A stretch of DNA of 64,000 nucleotides, from NCBI RefSeq assembly GCF_006937785.1, contig NZ_SJEE01000017.1, positions 1 through 64,000 of the forward strand. Direction: 5' to 3'. Within the stretch, counting starts at the first letter, position 1, and the number at the start of each line of letters is the position of its first letter. Shown in pieces: positions 42,813 to 51,879 of this stretch. The notes beneath the pieces were generated by a model, which made no database searches, was not told where the DNA came from, and saw only the letters and a program-made list of their open reading frames with translations. Origin of the DNA: Pseudanabaena sp. UWO311. GTDB taxonomy: Bacteria; Cyanobacteriota; Cyanobacteriia; Pseudanabaenales; Pseudanabaenaceae. The position numbers and the translations under genes are program-made.

Positions 42813-42941
42813 ATTTTTTTGGAGCTTTTTGTATAGCTTTTCTGTATAGCCGTTTGAGCTTTACTTAGAGCCAGATTAAACAGAGGATATTTTGAGACAT
42901 CTGTCATCATACCCCACGAATAGCAGCCCTGAATTGGTTAT

Positions 42942-42996
42942 AAAGCTATCAAAATGATTTGCGGCGCTTCGCGCCGCAAATCATTTTGATAGCTTT
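42942..42996. terminator. long hairpin, 26-bp perfect arms, apex GC-TTC-GC
   Basis: AAAGCTATCAAAATGATTTG start, inner GCGGCGC. Placed between secD and its upstream paralogue, it may limit read-through from the paralogue. Confidence 0.7.
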
Positions 42997-43116
42997 AAAC
43001 TTTCTGGCTATAGTTATAAAAGCCAAGCTCTGTGAGGCTTTTATAAGAAATTTGACGTTCCTGATCGAGAAAAAATAGCTTTAATAATATAGATGAGCAT
43101 AGTTAATTGCAAACTC

Positions 43117-43161
43117 AGCCCCGTAGGGTTGCGCTCCGCAGGGGCGCAACCCTACGGGGCT
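43117..43161. terminator. GC-rich hairpin 3' of SecD paralogue
   Basis: 18-bp arms (AGCCCCGTAGGGTTGCGC and complement) around a 9-nt loop, just beyond the paralogue's stop. The GTAGGG sequence resembles the MITE ends seen elsewhere. Confidence 0.65.
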
Positions 43162-43167
43162 TGGGAC

Positions 43168-44022
43168 TTAAAAGGAATGAGTTTTGACAACTTCAAAAGC
43201 GATCGGCAATGCCCCTGATCGCAACTGTAAAGCAATTTCAGTCGCTAAATCCTTAGTAAATTGTCCCGCAATAACAGCACGCCCACCAGTAATACCCTTG
43301 CCTTGAAACTCACCCGCAACAATTGGCGCACTAATCAATTTATCATCCAGAAAAATGCCTATAGCCAGATTTGTTCCCGCAATTTCGCTAGTAGTCTTGG
43401 CGAATAAAACAGCTCCTTGATCATCAAATGTCAGCGCGATTTTCCAAGTACTAGAACCTTTGAATAGAGGTTCAGCATAAGCATCTTTGATCATATCGCC
43501 ACTTAAGACTGGGTTCTCAAAGATGTCCCTAAGAGCTTGAACACTCTTTTTATAAGCGGCTTCATTTGCCGCGATCGCCTTTTGATCGCCAGAATATTTG
43601 AGAACTTCACGCTGAGCCATCACTTCCTGCCGCTTCAGGACTCTTGCCCTTAGCTCATTTTCTGTGCCTTTCTTCTGTTTGCGAAAATCAAGCAGCCCAG
43701 TTGTCCCAATTACTCGCTTAGCTTGGCTAGGATCTTTTATGCTTGGTAATTTAACCACCAACTGATTGTTACCAGAGATCGCAACAGATGCTCCAGAAAT
43801 TCCTAACCCACTAACGCGCTTCTCGAAAACGAGTTTAGCTCTTTCCATCATTTGCGGAGTAATTTTTGTTATGCCTTTTTCGGGAATTTTTGCTTGTAAT
43901 GTAATCTTTACACCACTTTGCTGGCTTAAGCTTGGTTTTGGCGGCTGACTGACTGATGGCGAAATACAAGTTCCTAAGCTAGCTGTCAAAACAAAAGCAA
44001 ATAAATGTTTTCGACTGTTCAT
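43168..44022 (-). CDS. SecD periplasmic-domain paralogue, no membrane helices
   Basis: 284 aa. A signal peptide (KHLFAFVLTASLGTCISPSVS) is followed by a segment closely similar to SecD residues ~30-290 of the neighbouring gene: ITKITPQMMERAKLVFEKRV, GLLDFRKQKKGTENELRARV, ALTFDDQGAVLFAKTTSEIAG, FLDDKLISAPIVAGEFQGKG. It stops at LRSGALPIAFEVVKTHSF, before the SecD membrane domain. The AGTCISPS region could be a lipobox-like Cys. So it encodes a free or lipid-anchored SecD P1 domain. Tandem duplication of secD is the simplest origin. Confidence 0.85.
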   Translation of the reverse strand: MNSRKHLFAFVLTASLGTCISPSVSQPPKPSLSQQSGVKITLQAKIPEKGITKITPQMMERAKLVFEKRVSGLGISGASVAISGNNQLVVKLPSIKDPSQAKRVIGTTGLLDFRKQKKGTENELRARVLKRQEVMAQREVLKYSGDQKAIAANEAAYKKSVQALRDIFENPVLSGDMIKDAYAEPLFKGSSTWKIALTFDDQGAVLFAKTTSEIAGTNLAIGIFLDDKLISAPIVAGEFQGKGITGGRAVIAGQFTKDLATEIALQLRSGALPIAFEVVKTHSF

Positions 44023-44500
44023 ATTTTTTTAACTAAATTCAACGTAATTGATAAAGATGATGATTTATGGCTGCTATTAGGGTATTACATCTCAAAACTA
44101 AAAAAATAAGGAGTGAGGCTCAGTCATTAAAATTTCTTGTTTTTTTGTTATGAGACTTAAGGGTTTAGCCTCAATTCCGAGGGCTTTCTAATTGATTTAG
44201 CCTATGTCTTTAGATAGAAATTTTGAGGTGAATCTCAAAGTGATGTGATTCGAGAGAACGTAAATCGTCAAAAACGACGCTTTTAGTAAGGAATTTATAT
44301 AGCTTTATAAAGGTTAGTAAGCTCTTTACCATTAGTTGCGCAAAGCTTTGTAATACAGCCTACGCAAATTGTTGCGGGTAAAAGGTAAACTATATCAAAG
44401 CTGAAATTTAGGTTGGATTTGTGAGATCTCGGATCGAGCGAGTCTTTTCCGAAGACTGGCTAAATTATTATATCGATCTCTTTTTTGGAGCGAACTGACT
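44023..44500. other. 478-bp leader region upstream of RRM gene
   Basis: No gene seen. It is AT-rich at first (44040-44200), then a stretch of mixed composition leads to TTTTTTGGAGCG and the GTG start of the RRM protein. Cyanobacterial rbp genes often have long 5' leaders involved in cold regulation; a leader here is inferred, not shown. Confidence 0.35.
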
Positions 44501-44785
44501 GTGACTATTTACGTTGGAAATTTGTCTTATCAAGCTGCTAAAGACGACTTAACAAGCGTCTTTTCAGACTACGGCACCGTAAAGCGTGTGCAATTGCCCA
44601 CCGACCAAGAAACAGGTCGGGTTCGGGGGTTCGCCTTCGTGGATATGGAGGACGATGCTCAAGAAGAAGCGGCGATCGCGGCGCTAAACGAAGCCGAATG
44701 GATGGGACGAACCCTTCGCGTTAATAAGGCTAAGCCTCGTGCTGAACGTAGCAACGATCGCCCTAGGGGTCGTGGTTACGCCTAA
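44501..44785 (+). CDS. RRM RNA-binding protein (Rbp type)
   Basis: 94 aa. One RRM: RNP2 is IYVGNLSY and RNP1 is RGFAFVDM, followed by a short basic tail (KAKPRAERSNDRPRGRGYA). The short Gly-poor tail suggests the thylakoid/housekeeping class or a lightly cold-regulated form. It starts at GTG 44501 with GGAG upstream; no ATG is available at the N-terminus of the domain. Confidence 0.92.
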   Translation: MTIYVGNLSYQAAKDDLTSVFSDYGTVKRVQLPTDQETGRVRGFAFVDMEDDAQEEAAIAALNEAEWMGRTLRVNKAKPRAERSNDRPRGRGYA

Positions 44786-44807
44786 GCCTAAATTAATTGC
44801 AAAAATC

Positions 44808-44848
44808 ACAAATTGCGAAGGATTGCGAAGCTTTTCTTCGCAATTTGT
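44808..44848. terminator. hairpin after RRM gene
   Basis: 13-bp arms ACAAATTGCGAAG and complement around a 15-nt interior that itself repeats GCGAAG. Confidence 0.6.
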
Positions 44849-44863
44849 AGTGGGCAAATCAAT

Positions 44864-45646
44864 ATGAGTAGATATATACAATCCTTAAAGCTTTTCTGGT
44901 CAACCGCGATCGCGGCTGAACTCGAATATAGGATTAACTTTGCGATCGCTGCGCTAGGCAGCATTGGTAATTTGGCAGGAAGTTTGTTCGGACTATTTTT
45001 GTTCTATCGCACTGGTTACACTTTCGCGGGTTGGCAATGGGAAGAAGCGATTGTTGTACTTGGTATATTTACGATCCTTGAAGGTTTCTCTAGCACTTTT
45101 CTTGCGCCGAACTTAAGTAAAATCGTGGATCATGTCCAGAAAGGGACATTAGATTTTGTGCTTTTAAAGCCAATCAGTAGCCAGTTTTGGTTGTCGGCAA
45201 GAGCAATCTCACCTTGGGGATTTCCTAATTTAATTTTTGGTATCGGCATTTTGATCTATGCAGGCACCAAACTAGGATTAAGTGTGAACAATTATCTTTT
45301 AGGCTTAATCCCACTGATTTTTGGCTGCATTAGTCTTTACAGCATTTGGTTCATCCTTGGCGCAATGAGCATCTGGTTTGTAAAAATTTATAACGTTACG
45401 GAAGTTTTACGCGGCTTAATGGAGGCTGGCAGATATCCGATGGCAGCCTATCCCGCATCCTATCGATTCTTTTTTACTTTTGTTGTGCCGATCGCCTTTT
45501 TGACAACGGTTCCTGCCGAAACCCTCTTAGGAAGAGGAGAACCAATGTGGATTATGGGTTCTATGTTTTTAGCGATCGGGTTACTTTATGCCTCAAATCA
45601 ATTTTGGCGATTTGCCTTGAAGTTTTATACAAGTGCATCTAGCTAA
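44864..45646 (+). CDS. ABC-2 type transporter permease
   Basis: 260 aa with six hydrophobic segments. LEYRINFAIAALGSIGNLAGSL and IVDHVQKGTLDFVLLKPISSQF, then RYPMAAYP and TVPAETLLG, are typical of the ABC2_membrane_6 family, where pairs of such permeases work with one ATPase. No ATPase is adjacent. The ATG at 44864 (MSRYIQSLKLFW) is preferred; the upstream in-frame start lies in the hairpin. Confidence 0.85.
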   Translation: MSRYIQSLKLFWSTAIAAELEYRINFAIAALGSIGNLAGSLFGLFLFYRTGYTFAGWQWEEAIVVLGIFTILEGFSSTFLAPNLSKIVDHVQKGTLDFVLLKPISSQFWLSARAISPWGFPNLIFGIGILIYAGTKLGLSVNNYLLGLIPLIFGCISLYSIWFILGAMSIWFVKIYNVTEVLRGLMEAGRYPMAAYPASYRFFFTFVVPIAFLTTVPAETLLGRGEPMWIMGSMFLAIGLLYASNQFWRFALKFYTSASS

Positions 45647-45680
45647 GTTTAAGACACCCGCGAAGCAGGTGTCTTAACTT
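45645..45680. terminator. hairpin after ABC permease, apex GC-GAA-GC
   Basis: AAGACACC faces GGTGTCTT with flanking TTAA extensions. Confidence 0.6.
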
Positions 45681-45737
45681 TATTGGTTTTAATTTTGATA
45701 TGCTAATTAACAACTGACTGCAAATTTATAAAGAACT

Positions 45738-46250
45738 ATGCCTAGATCGCAACGTAATGACAACTTCGTCGATCAAACTTTTACCGTTATTGCCGACACG
45801 ATTTTAAAACTCTTTCCTGCCAGTCAGAGAGAAAAAGAAGCTTTTGCTTACTATCGAGATGGCATGTCCGCTCAAGGTGATGGAGAATATGCCGAAGCAT
45901 TAGCTAACTATGAAGAAGCTCTTAAACTTGAGGAAAATTCTTACGATCGCAGCTATGTGTATTACAACATGGGCTTAATTCATGCCAGCAACGGTGATCA
46001 TGATAAAGCATTAGAGTTTTATGAGCAGGCGATCGATCTTAATCCTCGGATGCCACAAGCCCTTAACAATGTGGCGGTGATTTATCACCATAAAGGTGAA
46101 AATGCTCAAGACGAAGAACAGTCTGAAGAATATTTCAATGTTGCTGCCGAGCATTGGGTAAGAGCAATTCGTCTTGCACCAAACAACTACATCGAAGCTC
46201 AAAACTGGCTTAAAACTACTGGTCGAGCCGACATTAATTTATTCTTTTAG
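45738..46250 (+). CDS. ycf3: photosystem I assembly protein Ycf3
   Basis: 170 aa, a TPR chaperone needed for stable assembly of PsaA/PsaB. It matches along the whole length: [76 protein letters not shown] and [14 protein letters not shown]. Three TPR units. Cytoplasmic face of the thylakoid. Confidence 0.97.
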   Translation: MPRSQRNDNFVDQTFTVIADTILKLFPASQREKEAFAYYRDGMSAQGDGEYAEALANYEEALKLEENSYDRSYVYYNMGLIHASNGDHDKALEFYEQAIDLNPRMPQALNNVAVIYHHKGENAQDEEQSEEYFNVAAEHWVRAIRLAPNNYIEAQNWLKTTGRADINLFF

Positions 46251-46365
46251 ACTACCTTCTAAAATTCACATAAGAGTTGCATAGTTCTTTTGTCCAATCT
46301 TTAAACAATGGACATAAGCCTCCATTATTTAAAGATTATTATTTGCTTAAACTTATATAAAAATC

Positions 46366-46656
46366 ATGATTGACAGAGAGCAAGTTCGTCACGTTGCCCA
46401 TTTAGGACGTTTACAATTAACTGAAGCTGAAGAAATTTCTTTTACTAAGCAATTAGATAGTATTTTGGATTACTTCCAGCAGCTAAATGAACTCGATCCT
46501 TTGCTAGAAGGGGTTGAACCGACAACTAGAGCCGTTAATACTGTCAATATTACTCGCCCCGATATATTGCAACCCTTTGCAGATCGCGAGACCCTGCTTG
46601 ATTGTGCGCCTGATCGTGAAGAAGACTTTTTCCGCGTACCACAAATTATGGGTTAG
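46366..46656 (+). CDS. gatC: Asp/Glu-tRNA amidotransferase subunit C
   Basis: 96 aa. REQVRHVAHLGRLQLTEAEE, then QLDSILDYFQQLNELD and VPQIMG at the C-terminus, are diagnostic of GatC. With GatA and GatB it converts misacylated Glu-tRNA(Gln) to Gln-tRNA(Gln). A response regulator follows after 6 bp, suggesting co-transcription. Confidence 0.95.
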   Translation: MIDREQVRHVAHLGRLQLTEAEEISFTKQLDSILDYFQQLNELDPLLEGVEPTTRAVNTVNITRPDILQPFADRETLLDCAPDREEDFFRVPQIMG

Positions 46657-46662
46657 ATACCT

Positions 46663-47091
46663 ATGGATACATCAGGCCAACTCGATTCATCAATATCTAG
46701 TTTCGTAATACTCTTAGCCGAAGATAACCCTGTCAATCAAAAGGTCGCTAAACGAGTATTGAATCACTTAGGATATCAAGCCGATATAGTTAATAACGGT
46801 CTAAAAGCAGTTAAAGCGATCTCCGAAAAATCCTATGATTTGATCTTGATGGATATTCAGATGCCTGAAATGGATGGTTTAGAGGCAACCAAATATATTC
46901 GTAAGCAAGAAGCAGAATCACAACTCCCTCCAATTGTGATCATTGCTATGACCGCAAATGCAACTGATGACGATCAAAATCTCTGTCGTGATGCAGGAAT
47001 GAATGATTACATCAGCAAACCAATTCAGATTGATAAGCTCAAAAATCTTTTGCAACATTACGCATCACTTAAAACAACAAATTTGGTATAA
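46663..47091 (+). CDS. single-domain response regulator
   Basis: 142 aa. Receiver domain only: acidic pair in LLAEDNPVNQK, phospho-acceptor D64 in LILMDIQMPEMDGLEA, T/S in AMTANA and Lys in YISKPI. The NPVNQK and MPEMDG style is that of REC domains from hybrid histidine kinases or phosphorelay intermediates. No kinase is adjacent. Coupled to gatC by 6 bp. Confidence 0.92.
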   Translation: MDTSGQLDSSISSFVILLAEDNPVNQKVAKRVLNHLGYQADIVNNGLKAVKAISEKSYDLILMDIQMPEMDGLEATKYIRKQEAESQLPPIVIIAMTANATDDDQNLCRDAGMNDYISKPIQIDKLKNLLQHYASLKTTNLV

Positions 47092-47353
47092 GAGGCTGTG
47101 CTTTGCACAGCCTCTTATACAGCAACGTAAGAGATAGATAGGACAATTCAAAACCCAAAAGATGAAAGGCAGAGCTTCGCTCTGCCTTTCATCTTTTGGG
47201 TTTTATGTCCTAAGCAAAGCTTACATTGCTATACCAATTCACGAAAGTGTTGTCACACTTTTGTGAATTGGTATAACTCTAATGAAAAAACGATCCATAA
47301 TCAAACAAAAAAAGAGCGACGGGCTTAGCCCGTCGCTCTTTTTTTGTTTGATT
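47086..47353. terminator. cluster of four hairpins between convergent genes
   Basis: 47086-47120 (16-bp perfect arms, apex GC-TTT-GC, overlapping the regulator's stop). 47150-47204 (26-bp perfect, outer AAAACCC). 47231-47274 (20-bp arms with one mismatch, outer ATACCAA). 47299-47353 (26-bp perfect, apex GC-TTA-GC, next to rpmA). Four separate hairpins in 270 bp is far more than termination needs. Confidence 0.75.
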
Positions 47354-47368
47354 ATTTTGCGTAAGATC

Positions 47369-47656
47369 CTAAGCAACTTCTGCTTCTGCAACTTCTACAG
47401 CTACAGGTGCATAAACGCTGATTTTCTTGCGAGTTTTGCCAAAGCGCTCAAAAGTCACAACGCCATCAACAGTTGCGTACAATGTGTCATCACTACCACG
47501 ACCGACATTATTGCCTGGGTGAAACTTAGTGCCACGTTGACGAACTAGGATGCTACCAGCCTTAACGACTTGACCACCGTAACGCTTTACGCCAAGGCGC
47601 TTAGCATTAGAGTCACGTCCGTTTCTTGTACTACCCGTACCCTTCTTATGTGCCAT
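47369..47656 (-). CDS. rpmA: 50S ribosomal protein L27
   Basis: 95 aa. [20 protein letters not shown] is the conserved start; [20 protein letters not shown] and [14 protein letters not shown] follow. The short acidic/Ala tail EVAEAEVA is lineage specific. L27 reaches the peptidyl-transferase centre. Downstream of rplU in the standard operon. Confidence 0.97.
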   Translation of the reverse strand: MAHKKGTGSTRNGRDSNAKRLGVKRYGGQVVKAGSILVRQRGTKFHPGNNVGRGSDDTLYATVDGVVTFERFGKTRKKISVYAPVAVEVAEAEVA

Positions 47657-47735
47657 TTTTTTGTATCCTCATTAAATAGTTAAAGACTCTTACATACAAA
47701 AGGTATAAAGCGCCTTTTGTATGTGATAACTGGTT

Positions 47736-48065
47736 TTAAGCAGCTTGACCACTGAGATTGATTGCTTCAACCATGATCCGAGTCAATGGCTGACGGTGAC
47801 CATTCTTTCTGCGAGTTTTCTTCTTAGGACGCATTTTGTATACGATTACTTTTTTCGCCTTGTGATGGCGCATTACGGTAACTTCTACGCTAGCGCTATC
47901 AACAATGGGCTGACCAATAGAAATGTCGCCATCCATATTGACAAACAAAACTTTATCAATTGTCAATTTACTATCTTCTTCGGCTTCAAGTAGCTCAACG
48001 TCATAAAATCTGCCGACTTCGACGCGATATTGCTTACCGCCTGTTTCAATGATTGCGTAACTCAT
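47736..48065 (-). CDS. rplU: 50S ribosomal protein L21
   Basis: 109 aa. YAIIETGGKQYRVEVGRFYD, then VLFVNMDGDISIGQP and KKVIVYKMRPKKKTRRKNGH are diagnostic. The C-terminal residues QPLTRIMVEAI fit. First gene of the rplU-rpmA operon. Confidence 0.97.
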   Translation of the reverse strand: MSYAIIETGGKQYRVEVGRFYDVELLEAEEDSKLTIDKVLFVNMDGDISIGQPIVDSASVEVTVMRHHKAKKVIVYKMRPKKKTRRKNGHRQPLTRIMVEAINLSGQAA

Positions 48066-48315
48066 GGTGTTTAAATATTCAGTAGATGCCGTACAGGTAT
48101 TGGGAAATTAGTATTATCTAGTTTCACCAATTTTCTAAATAACCCGATCCGAGCATGAAAGATCGTGCGATCTACAACTATACATGAAATAAACAAATAA
48201 ATCTTCGCTGCGCGAAGATTTATTTGTTTATTTCATTATAAAAATTGGCTTTCATAATTGAGAATTATTGAAGATTTATTTAAAAATAAGGCAGTGCAAA
48301 GCACTCCCTTATTTT
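48066..48315. other. rplU promoter region with hairpin
   Basis: A perfect palindrome at 48185-48235 (24-bp arms, apex GC-TGC-GC) and a smaller one near 48293-48312 at the uppP end. The rplU promoter should lie in 48070-48180, with a 5' leader of up to ~100 nt. Confidence 0.6.
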
Positions 48316-49158
48316 TTATTTGAGCCAGCCTAAGCTCACACCTGTAAGTAATAAAGCTCCAAAAATTAAGCGGTAGCCGACAAATACCCATGTTGTATGG
48401 GTTTGAAAGAATTTCAAAAGCCATGCGATCGCTAAATACGAAAAAATTACCGAAGAGAATAGCCCGATCGCAAGCTGTCCTGCACCAACGTCACCAAACC
48501 CTTTTTTGATCAAGCTGATTAACTCAACCAGCCCACCAATAGTGATCGCAGGAATACCTAGCAAAAAGGAAAATCTAGTAGCAGCAACGCGATCTAATCC
48601 TAGGAACAAACCTGCGGTTAAAGTTGAGCCTGAACGCGAAACTCCTGGCACAAGTGCCATTGTTTGTGCTATCCCCATCAAAATGCCATCAATTACTCGG
48701 ACTCTATGAAATTGACGCTTTTCAGTTTTACCTCGCTGACCCAATATCTCCGCTAGGGCAAGCAAACTTGACATTACTATTGAAGCGATCGCGATCGCGG
48801 TCAGACTCCGCAGAGGTGATTTGTCATAGTCTGGGACAAAAACTTTAATTAGTAAGCCGCCAAATAAAATTGGGATTGTTCCGAGGGCGATCGCCACTGC
48901 TAACTTAAATTCTTGGGACTTATAGTTTTGCGATCGGACAGCTTTGATACTGCCTAGTGTAATATTGCTAAGATCTTTCCAGAAATAGCCGACAACTGCG
49001 GCAATACTACCAAGTTGAATCACAGCATCAAAAGATAGACCAGCATCTTTCCACCCAAAAATTGCAGGAACCACCTTCAAATGAGCTGTACTACTAATCG
49101 GCAAAAATTCAGTTAGTCCTTGCACGATCCCTAAAACAAAAGCTTGCCAGTATTCCAT
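48316..49158 (-). CDS. uppP: undecaprenyl-diphosphatase
   Basis: 280 aa, polytopic (about eight helices). The catalytic region has GIVQGLTEFLPISSTAHL (Glu and the PISSTAH motif) and MALVPGVSRSGSTLTAGL. Regenerates undecaprenyl phosphate for cell-wall synthesis and confers bacitracin tolerance (BacA family). ATG 49158. Confidence 0.96.
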   Translation of the reverse strand: MEYWQAFVLGIVQGLTEFLPISSTAHLKVVPAIFGWKDAGLSFDAVIQLGSIAAVVGYFWKDLSNITLGSIKAVRSQNYKSQEFKLAVAIALGTIPILFGGLLIKVFVPDYDKSPLRSLTAIAIASIVMSSLLALAEILGQRGKTEKRQFHRVRVIDGILMGIAQTMALVPGVSRSGSTLTAGLFLGLDRVAATRFSFLLGIPAITIGGLVELISLIKKGFGDVGAGQLAIGLFSSVIFSYLAIAWLLKFFQTHTTWVFVGYRLIFGALLLTGVSLGWLK

Positions 49159-49202
49159 AAAAATTAAAATTTAGACAAATGACATATATCACGAATTGGC
49201 AA

Positions 49203-49255
49203 AACCCTAAAAAGTCAATGTGCAAGCTTTGCTCTCACATCGACTTTTTAGGGTT
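49203..49255. terminator. hairpin upstream of uppP, outer AACCC module
   Basis: 20-bp arms with one mismatch (AACCCTAAAAAGTCAATGTG) around a GCAAGCTTTGC-type centre. Confidence 0.65.
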
Positions 49256-49319
49256 CAACTTTCAGATTTGCTGTCATAATGAGTACTAAAATCAATTTCT
49301 AGTTAATCGGTATAAACAT

Positions 49320-49454
49320 ATGGATTTAAGAGTATTAATAGTATTAGGCCCGATTGTTTTGGTAGCTGCATGGGCAGCTTTTAACCTTGGAAAAGCTGTA
49401 ATCAAGGGTGAAGCTTCCCTATTTGGTAAGCAAGGTAACAATCCTTTCCAATAA
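49320..49454 (+). CDS. psbY: photosystem II protein Y-like (PsbY)
   Basis: 44 aa, one transmembrane helix: MDLRVLIVLGPIVLVAAW then AAFNLGKAVIKGEASLF. The MD(W/L)R start, LGPIVLVAAWA core and N at the helix end match PsbY of cyanobacterial photosystem II. The C-terminal tail (GKQGNNPFQ) is longer than usual. Too short for routine ORF calling. ATG at 49320. Confidence 0.75.
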   Translation: MDLRVLIVLGPIVLVAAWAAFNLGKAVIKGEASLFGKQGNNPFQ

Positions 49455-49464
49455 TTTCAGCGTA

Positions 49465-49517
49465 AAACCCAAATATCAAGAGAGGACGCTAAGCGTCCTC
49501 TCTTGATATTTGGGTTT
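49465..49517. terminator. long hairpin, 25-bp perfect arms, apex GC-TAA-GC
   Basis: Outer AAACCC, inner GAGAGGACGC. Follows psbY by 10 bp and probably terminates it. Confidence 0.75.
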
Positions 49518-49605
49518 ATTGTTAGGTATGTACAGTCATAAGCATACATAACGATAAAATAAGCTAAGAAATAAATAAAACTAATCATGTAAGGTAGCTT
49601 AAGAT

Positions 49606-50742
49606 ATGGCGATCGGAGAATATAAGCCTGGCTTAGAGGGGGTTCCTGCAACCCAGTCAAATATAAGTTATGTTGATGGTCAAGCGGGTTTGCTGGAATA
49701 TCGAGGTATCCGCATTGAGGATCTTTGCAAGCATAGCCATTTCCTTGAAACCAGCTACTTACTAATCTTCGGTGAATTGCCTAAAGCTACGGAACTAGAA
49801 GAGTTTGAGCATGATCTCACCCATAGAAGAAGAATTAAGTATCGCATTCGCGACATGATTAAGTCATTTCCTGATAATGCTCATCCCATGGATGCACTCC
49901 AAACAAGTGTCGCAGCATTAGGAATGTTCTATCCTCTGGGGAATTTCCATGATGCAGACTACATTTATCAGGCGACAGTAAGACTGCTAGCAAAAGTACC
50001 GACGATGGTGGCAGCTTTTCATATGATGCGTCAAGGCAATGATCCCGTGATGCCTCGCGATGATTTGGACTATGCCTCTAATTTCCTATACATGTTAAAC
50101 GAGAAGGTTCCTGATCCTCTCGCAGCCTATATTTTTGATGTATGTTTAACTCTTCATGCAGAACATACTGTTAATGCTTCGACCTTTGCGGCTTTAGTAA
50201 CTGCTTCAACTTTGACTGATCCCTATGCGGTGATGACTTCAGCAATCGGTACTCTTGCTGGCCCTTTACATGGCGGCGCTAATGAGCAAGTAATGATGAT
50301 GCTCGAAGAGATTGGCTCAGTTGAGAATGTGACTGCTTACCTTGAGCGAAAGATTGAGCGCAAAGAAAAGCTCATGGGCTTTGGACATCGTATTTATAAA
50401 GTCAAAGATCCACGAGCGATCGTTTTACAGGACTTAGTTCATAAAATGTTTGATGAGTTTGGTCATGATCCTTACTATGACATTGCTCTAGAACTAGAAA
50501 AGCAAGCCTATGAGAAGTTAGCTAGCAAGGGGATTCATCCTAACGTGGATTTCTATTCGGGATTGGTTTACAAAAAACTAGGAATTCCTAGTAATTTGTT
50601 TACAACTATTTTTGCGATCGCCCGTGTGCCTGGTTGGCTAGCTCACTGGAAAGAACAGCTTTCCGATAACCGCCTGTTCCGTCCAACTCAAGTTTATACA
50701 GGATTACATGATGTAACCTATATGCCTATTGGTGATCGCTAA
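49606..50742 (+). CDS. gltA: citrate synthase
   Basis: 378 aa. Condenses acetyl-CoA and oxaloacetate, the entry to the cyanobacterial TCA pathway. LEYRGIRIEDLCKHSHFLE, CLTLHAEHTVNASTFA (catalytic His), GPLHGGANEQVMMMLEEIG and GFGHRIYKVKDPRA, then PNVDFYSGLVYKKLGIP (catalytic Asp) are present. ATG 49606 without an obvious ribosome site. Confidence 0.96.
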   Translation: MAIGEYKPGLEGVPATQSNISYVDGQAGLLEYRGIRIEDLCKHSHFLETSYLLIFGELPKATELEEFEHDLTHRRRIKYRIRDMIKSFPDNAHPMDALQTSVAALGMFYPLGNFHDADYIYQATVRLLAKVPTMVAAFHMMRQGNDPVMPRDDLDYASNFLYMLNEKVPDPLAAYIFDVCLTLHAEHTVNASTFAALVTASTLTDPYAVMTSAIGTLAGPLHGGANEQVMMMLEEIGSVENVTAYLERKIERKEKLMGFGHRIYKVKDPRAIVLQDLVHKMFDEFGHDPYYDIALELEKQAYEKLASKGIHPNVDFYSGLVYKKLGIPSNLFTTIFAIARVPGWLAHWKEQLSDNRLFRPTQVYTGLHDVTYMPIGDR

Positions 50743-50775
50743 TAACTATTCTCTTCCCATTAATAGATAAAACCA

Positions 50776-50816
50776 AGAAATAGCGGTGCGGGGCTTTACC
50801 CCGCACCGCTATTTCT
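50776..50816. terminator. GC-rich hairpin after gltA
   Basis: Perfect 18-bp arms (AGAAATAGCGGTGCGGGG). Confidence 0.7.
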
Positions 50817-50927
50817 CGAATGGGAAAGGAGTAGTTACTCAATATTAAATTTCTTATTATTTAAACGTTATAAACTACGGCAAAATAGCGGGATTAAATC
50901 TATACAAACTATAGCTTTCAATCAATC

Positions 50928-51830
50928 ATGAGAAATTACCAACCGAGCAATATTGCGCCATCACAGGGTGTTGCTATATTAGCTGTCTCTTCTTTGGTCT
51001 CAGGTGTAGCGATCGGCGGAGCAACTGCATTTATCGGTAAATTTATTTACTTCATTGTTCTATTCCCAATGGGTATGGGATTTGCCACAGGAAGTGTATT
51101 GGGATTTGCCGTTAAAAAAGGAAAAATTCGGAGTCCGCTTGTCGCTCTTGGAATGGGGCTTTTGGGTGGTATTGTTACCTATGGGGCTCTGATGTATGGG
51201 CAGTACATGAATTTTCAACAAGAAACTGCATCAATCATGGAGCGAGAGTACAACGTTACAGATAAGAATCTAGCAAACGAACAAATTAATGTGTTTTTGC
51301 AACAAGAGACGGGTTCTTCAGGATTTGTTGGCTTCTTGAAAATGTCTGCAAAAGAAGGGACAAGCATTAGTAGAGGCAGTAGCAAACTTAAACTCAATGA
51401 TACTTTTACTTATTTACTCTGGTTGATCGAGTTAGGGATTGTTGGTTTCTTGGCTGCTTCTATTCCTTTTGCTGCTGCAAAGGAACCATTCAACGAAGAA
51501 GGTAATGAATGGTATGGAGAAACAAAATTGATTGGCAGTGCAACTGAAGAATCTAGGGATGAAATCATTCGGCTCTTAAATATGGATGATATGGCAGTAG
51601 CCTCTGCTTTGTTGTCAAGTCAGACTGATATGCCGACTCCTCGTATTGATGTTTATTCTCAATCTTCTGCTGACATACCTTTTAGCGATTCTGTAATTAG
51701 AGTTAACTACGTCTCCACTAATGCAAAGAAGCAGCTAGAAGTAAAAGAAATCTTGATAGGATTAGTTTCAGAATCTCAGCGATCGCAACTTGTTCCTCAG
51801 ATACCTGCATCAACTCCTCCTGAAGCTTGA
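50928..51830 (+). CDS. membrane protein, unknown
   Basis: 300 aa. Four hydrophobic segments: two or three in residues 17-95 (VAILAVSSLVSGVAIGGATA, FIVLFPMGMGFATGSVLGFA, ALGMGLLGGIVTYGALMYG) and one at ~155-180 (FTYLLWLIELGIVGFLAASI). The C-terminal ~115 residues are soluble and carry TEESRDEIIRLLNMDDM. Not recognised. Monocistronic. Confidence 0.7.
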   Translation: MRNYQPSNIAPSQGVAILAVSSLVSGVAIGGATAFIGKFIYFIVLFPMGMGFATGSVLGFAVKKGKIRSPLVALGMGLLGGIVTYGALMYGQYMNFQQETASIMEREYNVTDKNLANEQINVFLQQETGSSGFVGFLKMSAKEGTSISRGSSKLKLNDTFTYLLWLIELGIVGFLAASIPFAAAKEPFNEEGNEWYGETKLIGSATEESRDEIIRLLNMDDMAVASALLSSQTDMPTPRIDVYSQSSADIPFSDSVIRVNYVSTNAKKQLEVKEILIGLVSESQRSQLVPQIPASTPPEA

Positions 51831-51841
51831 ATTTTACGATC

Positions 51842-51876
51842 AAAAGCAATAGAGTGCTACGCACTCTATTGCTTTT
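51842..51876. terminator. hairpin between convergent genes, apex GC-TAC-GC
   Basis: Perfect 16-bp arms (AAAAGCAATAGAGTGC), able to end both the membrane-protein gene and pdxH. Confidence 0.7.
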
Positions 51877-51879
51877 ATA

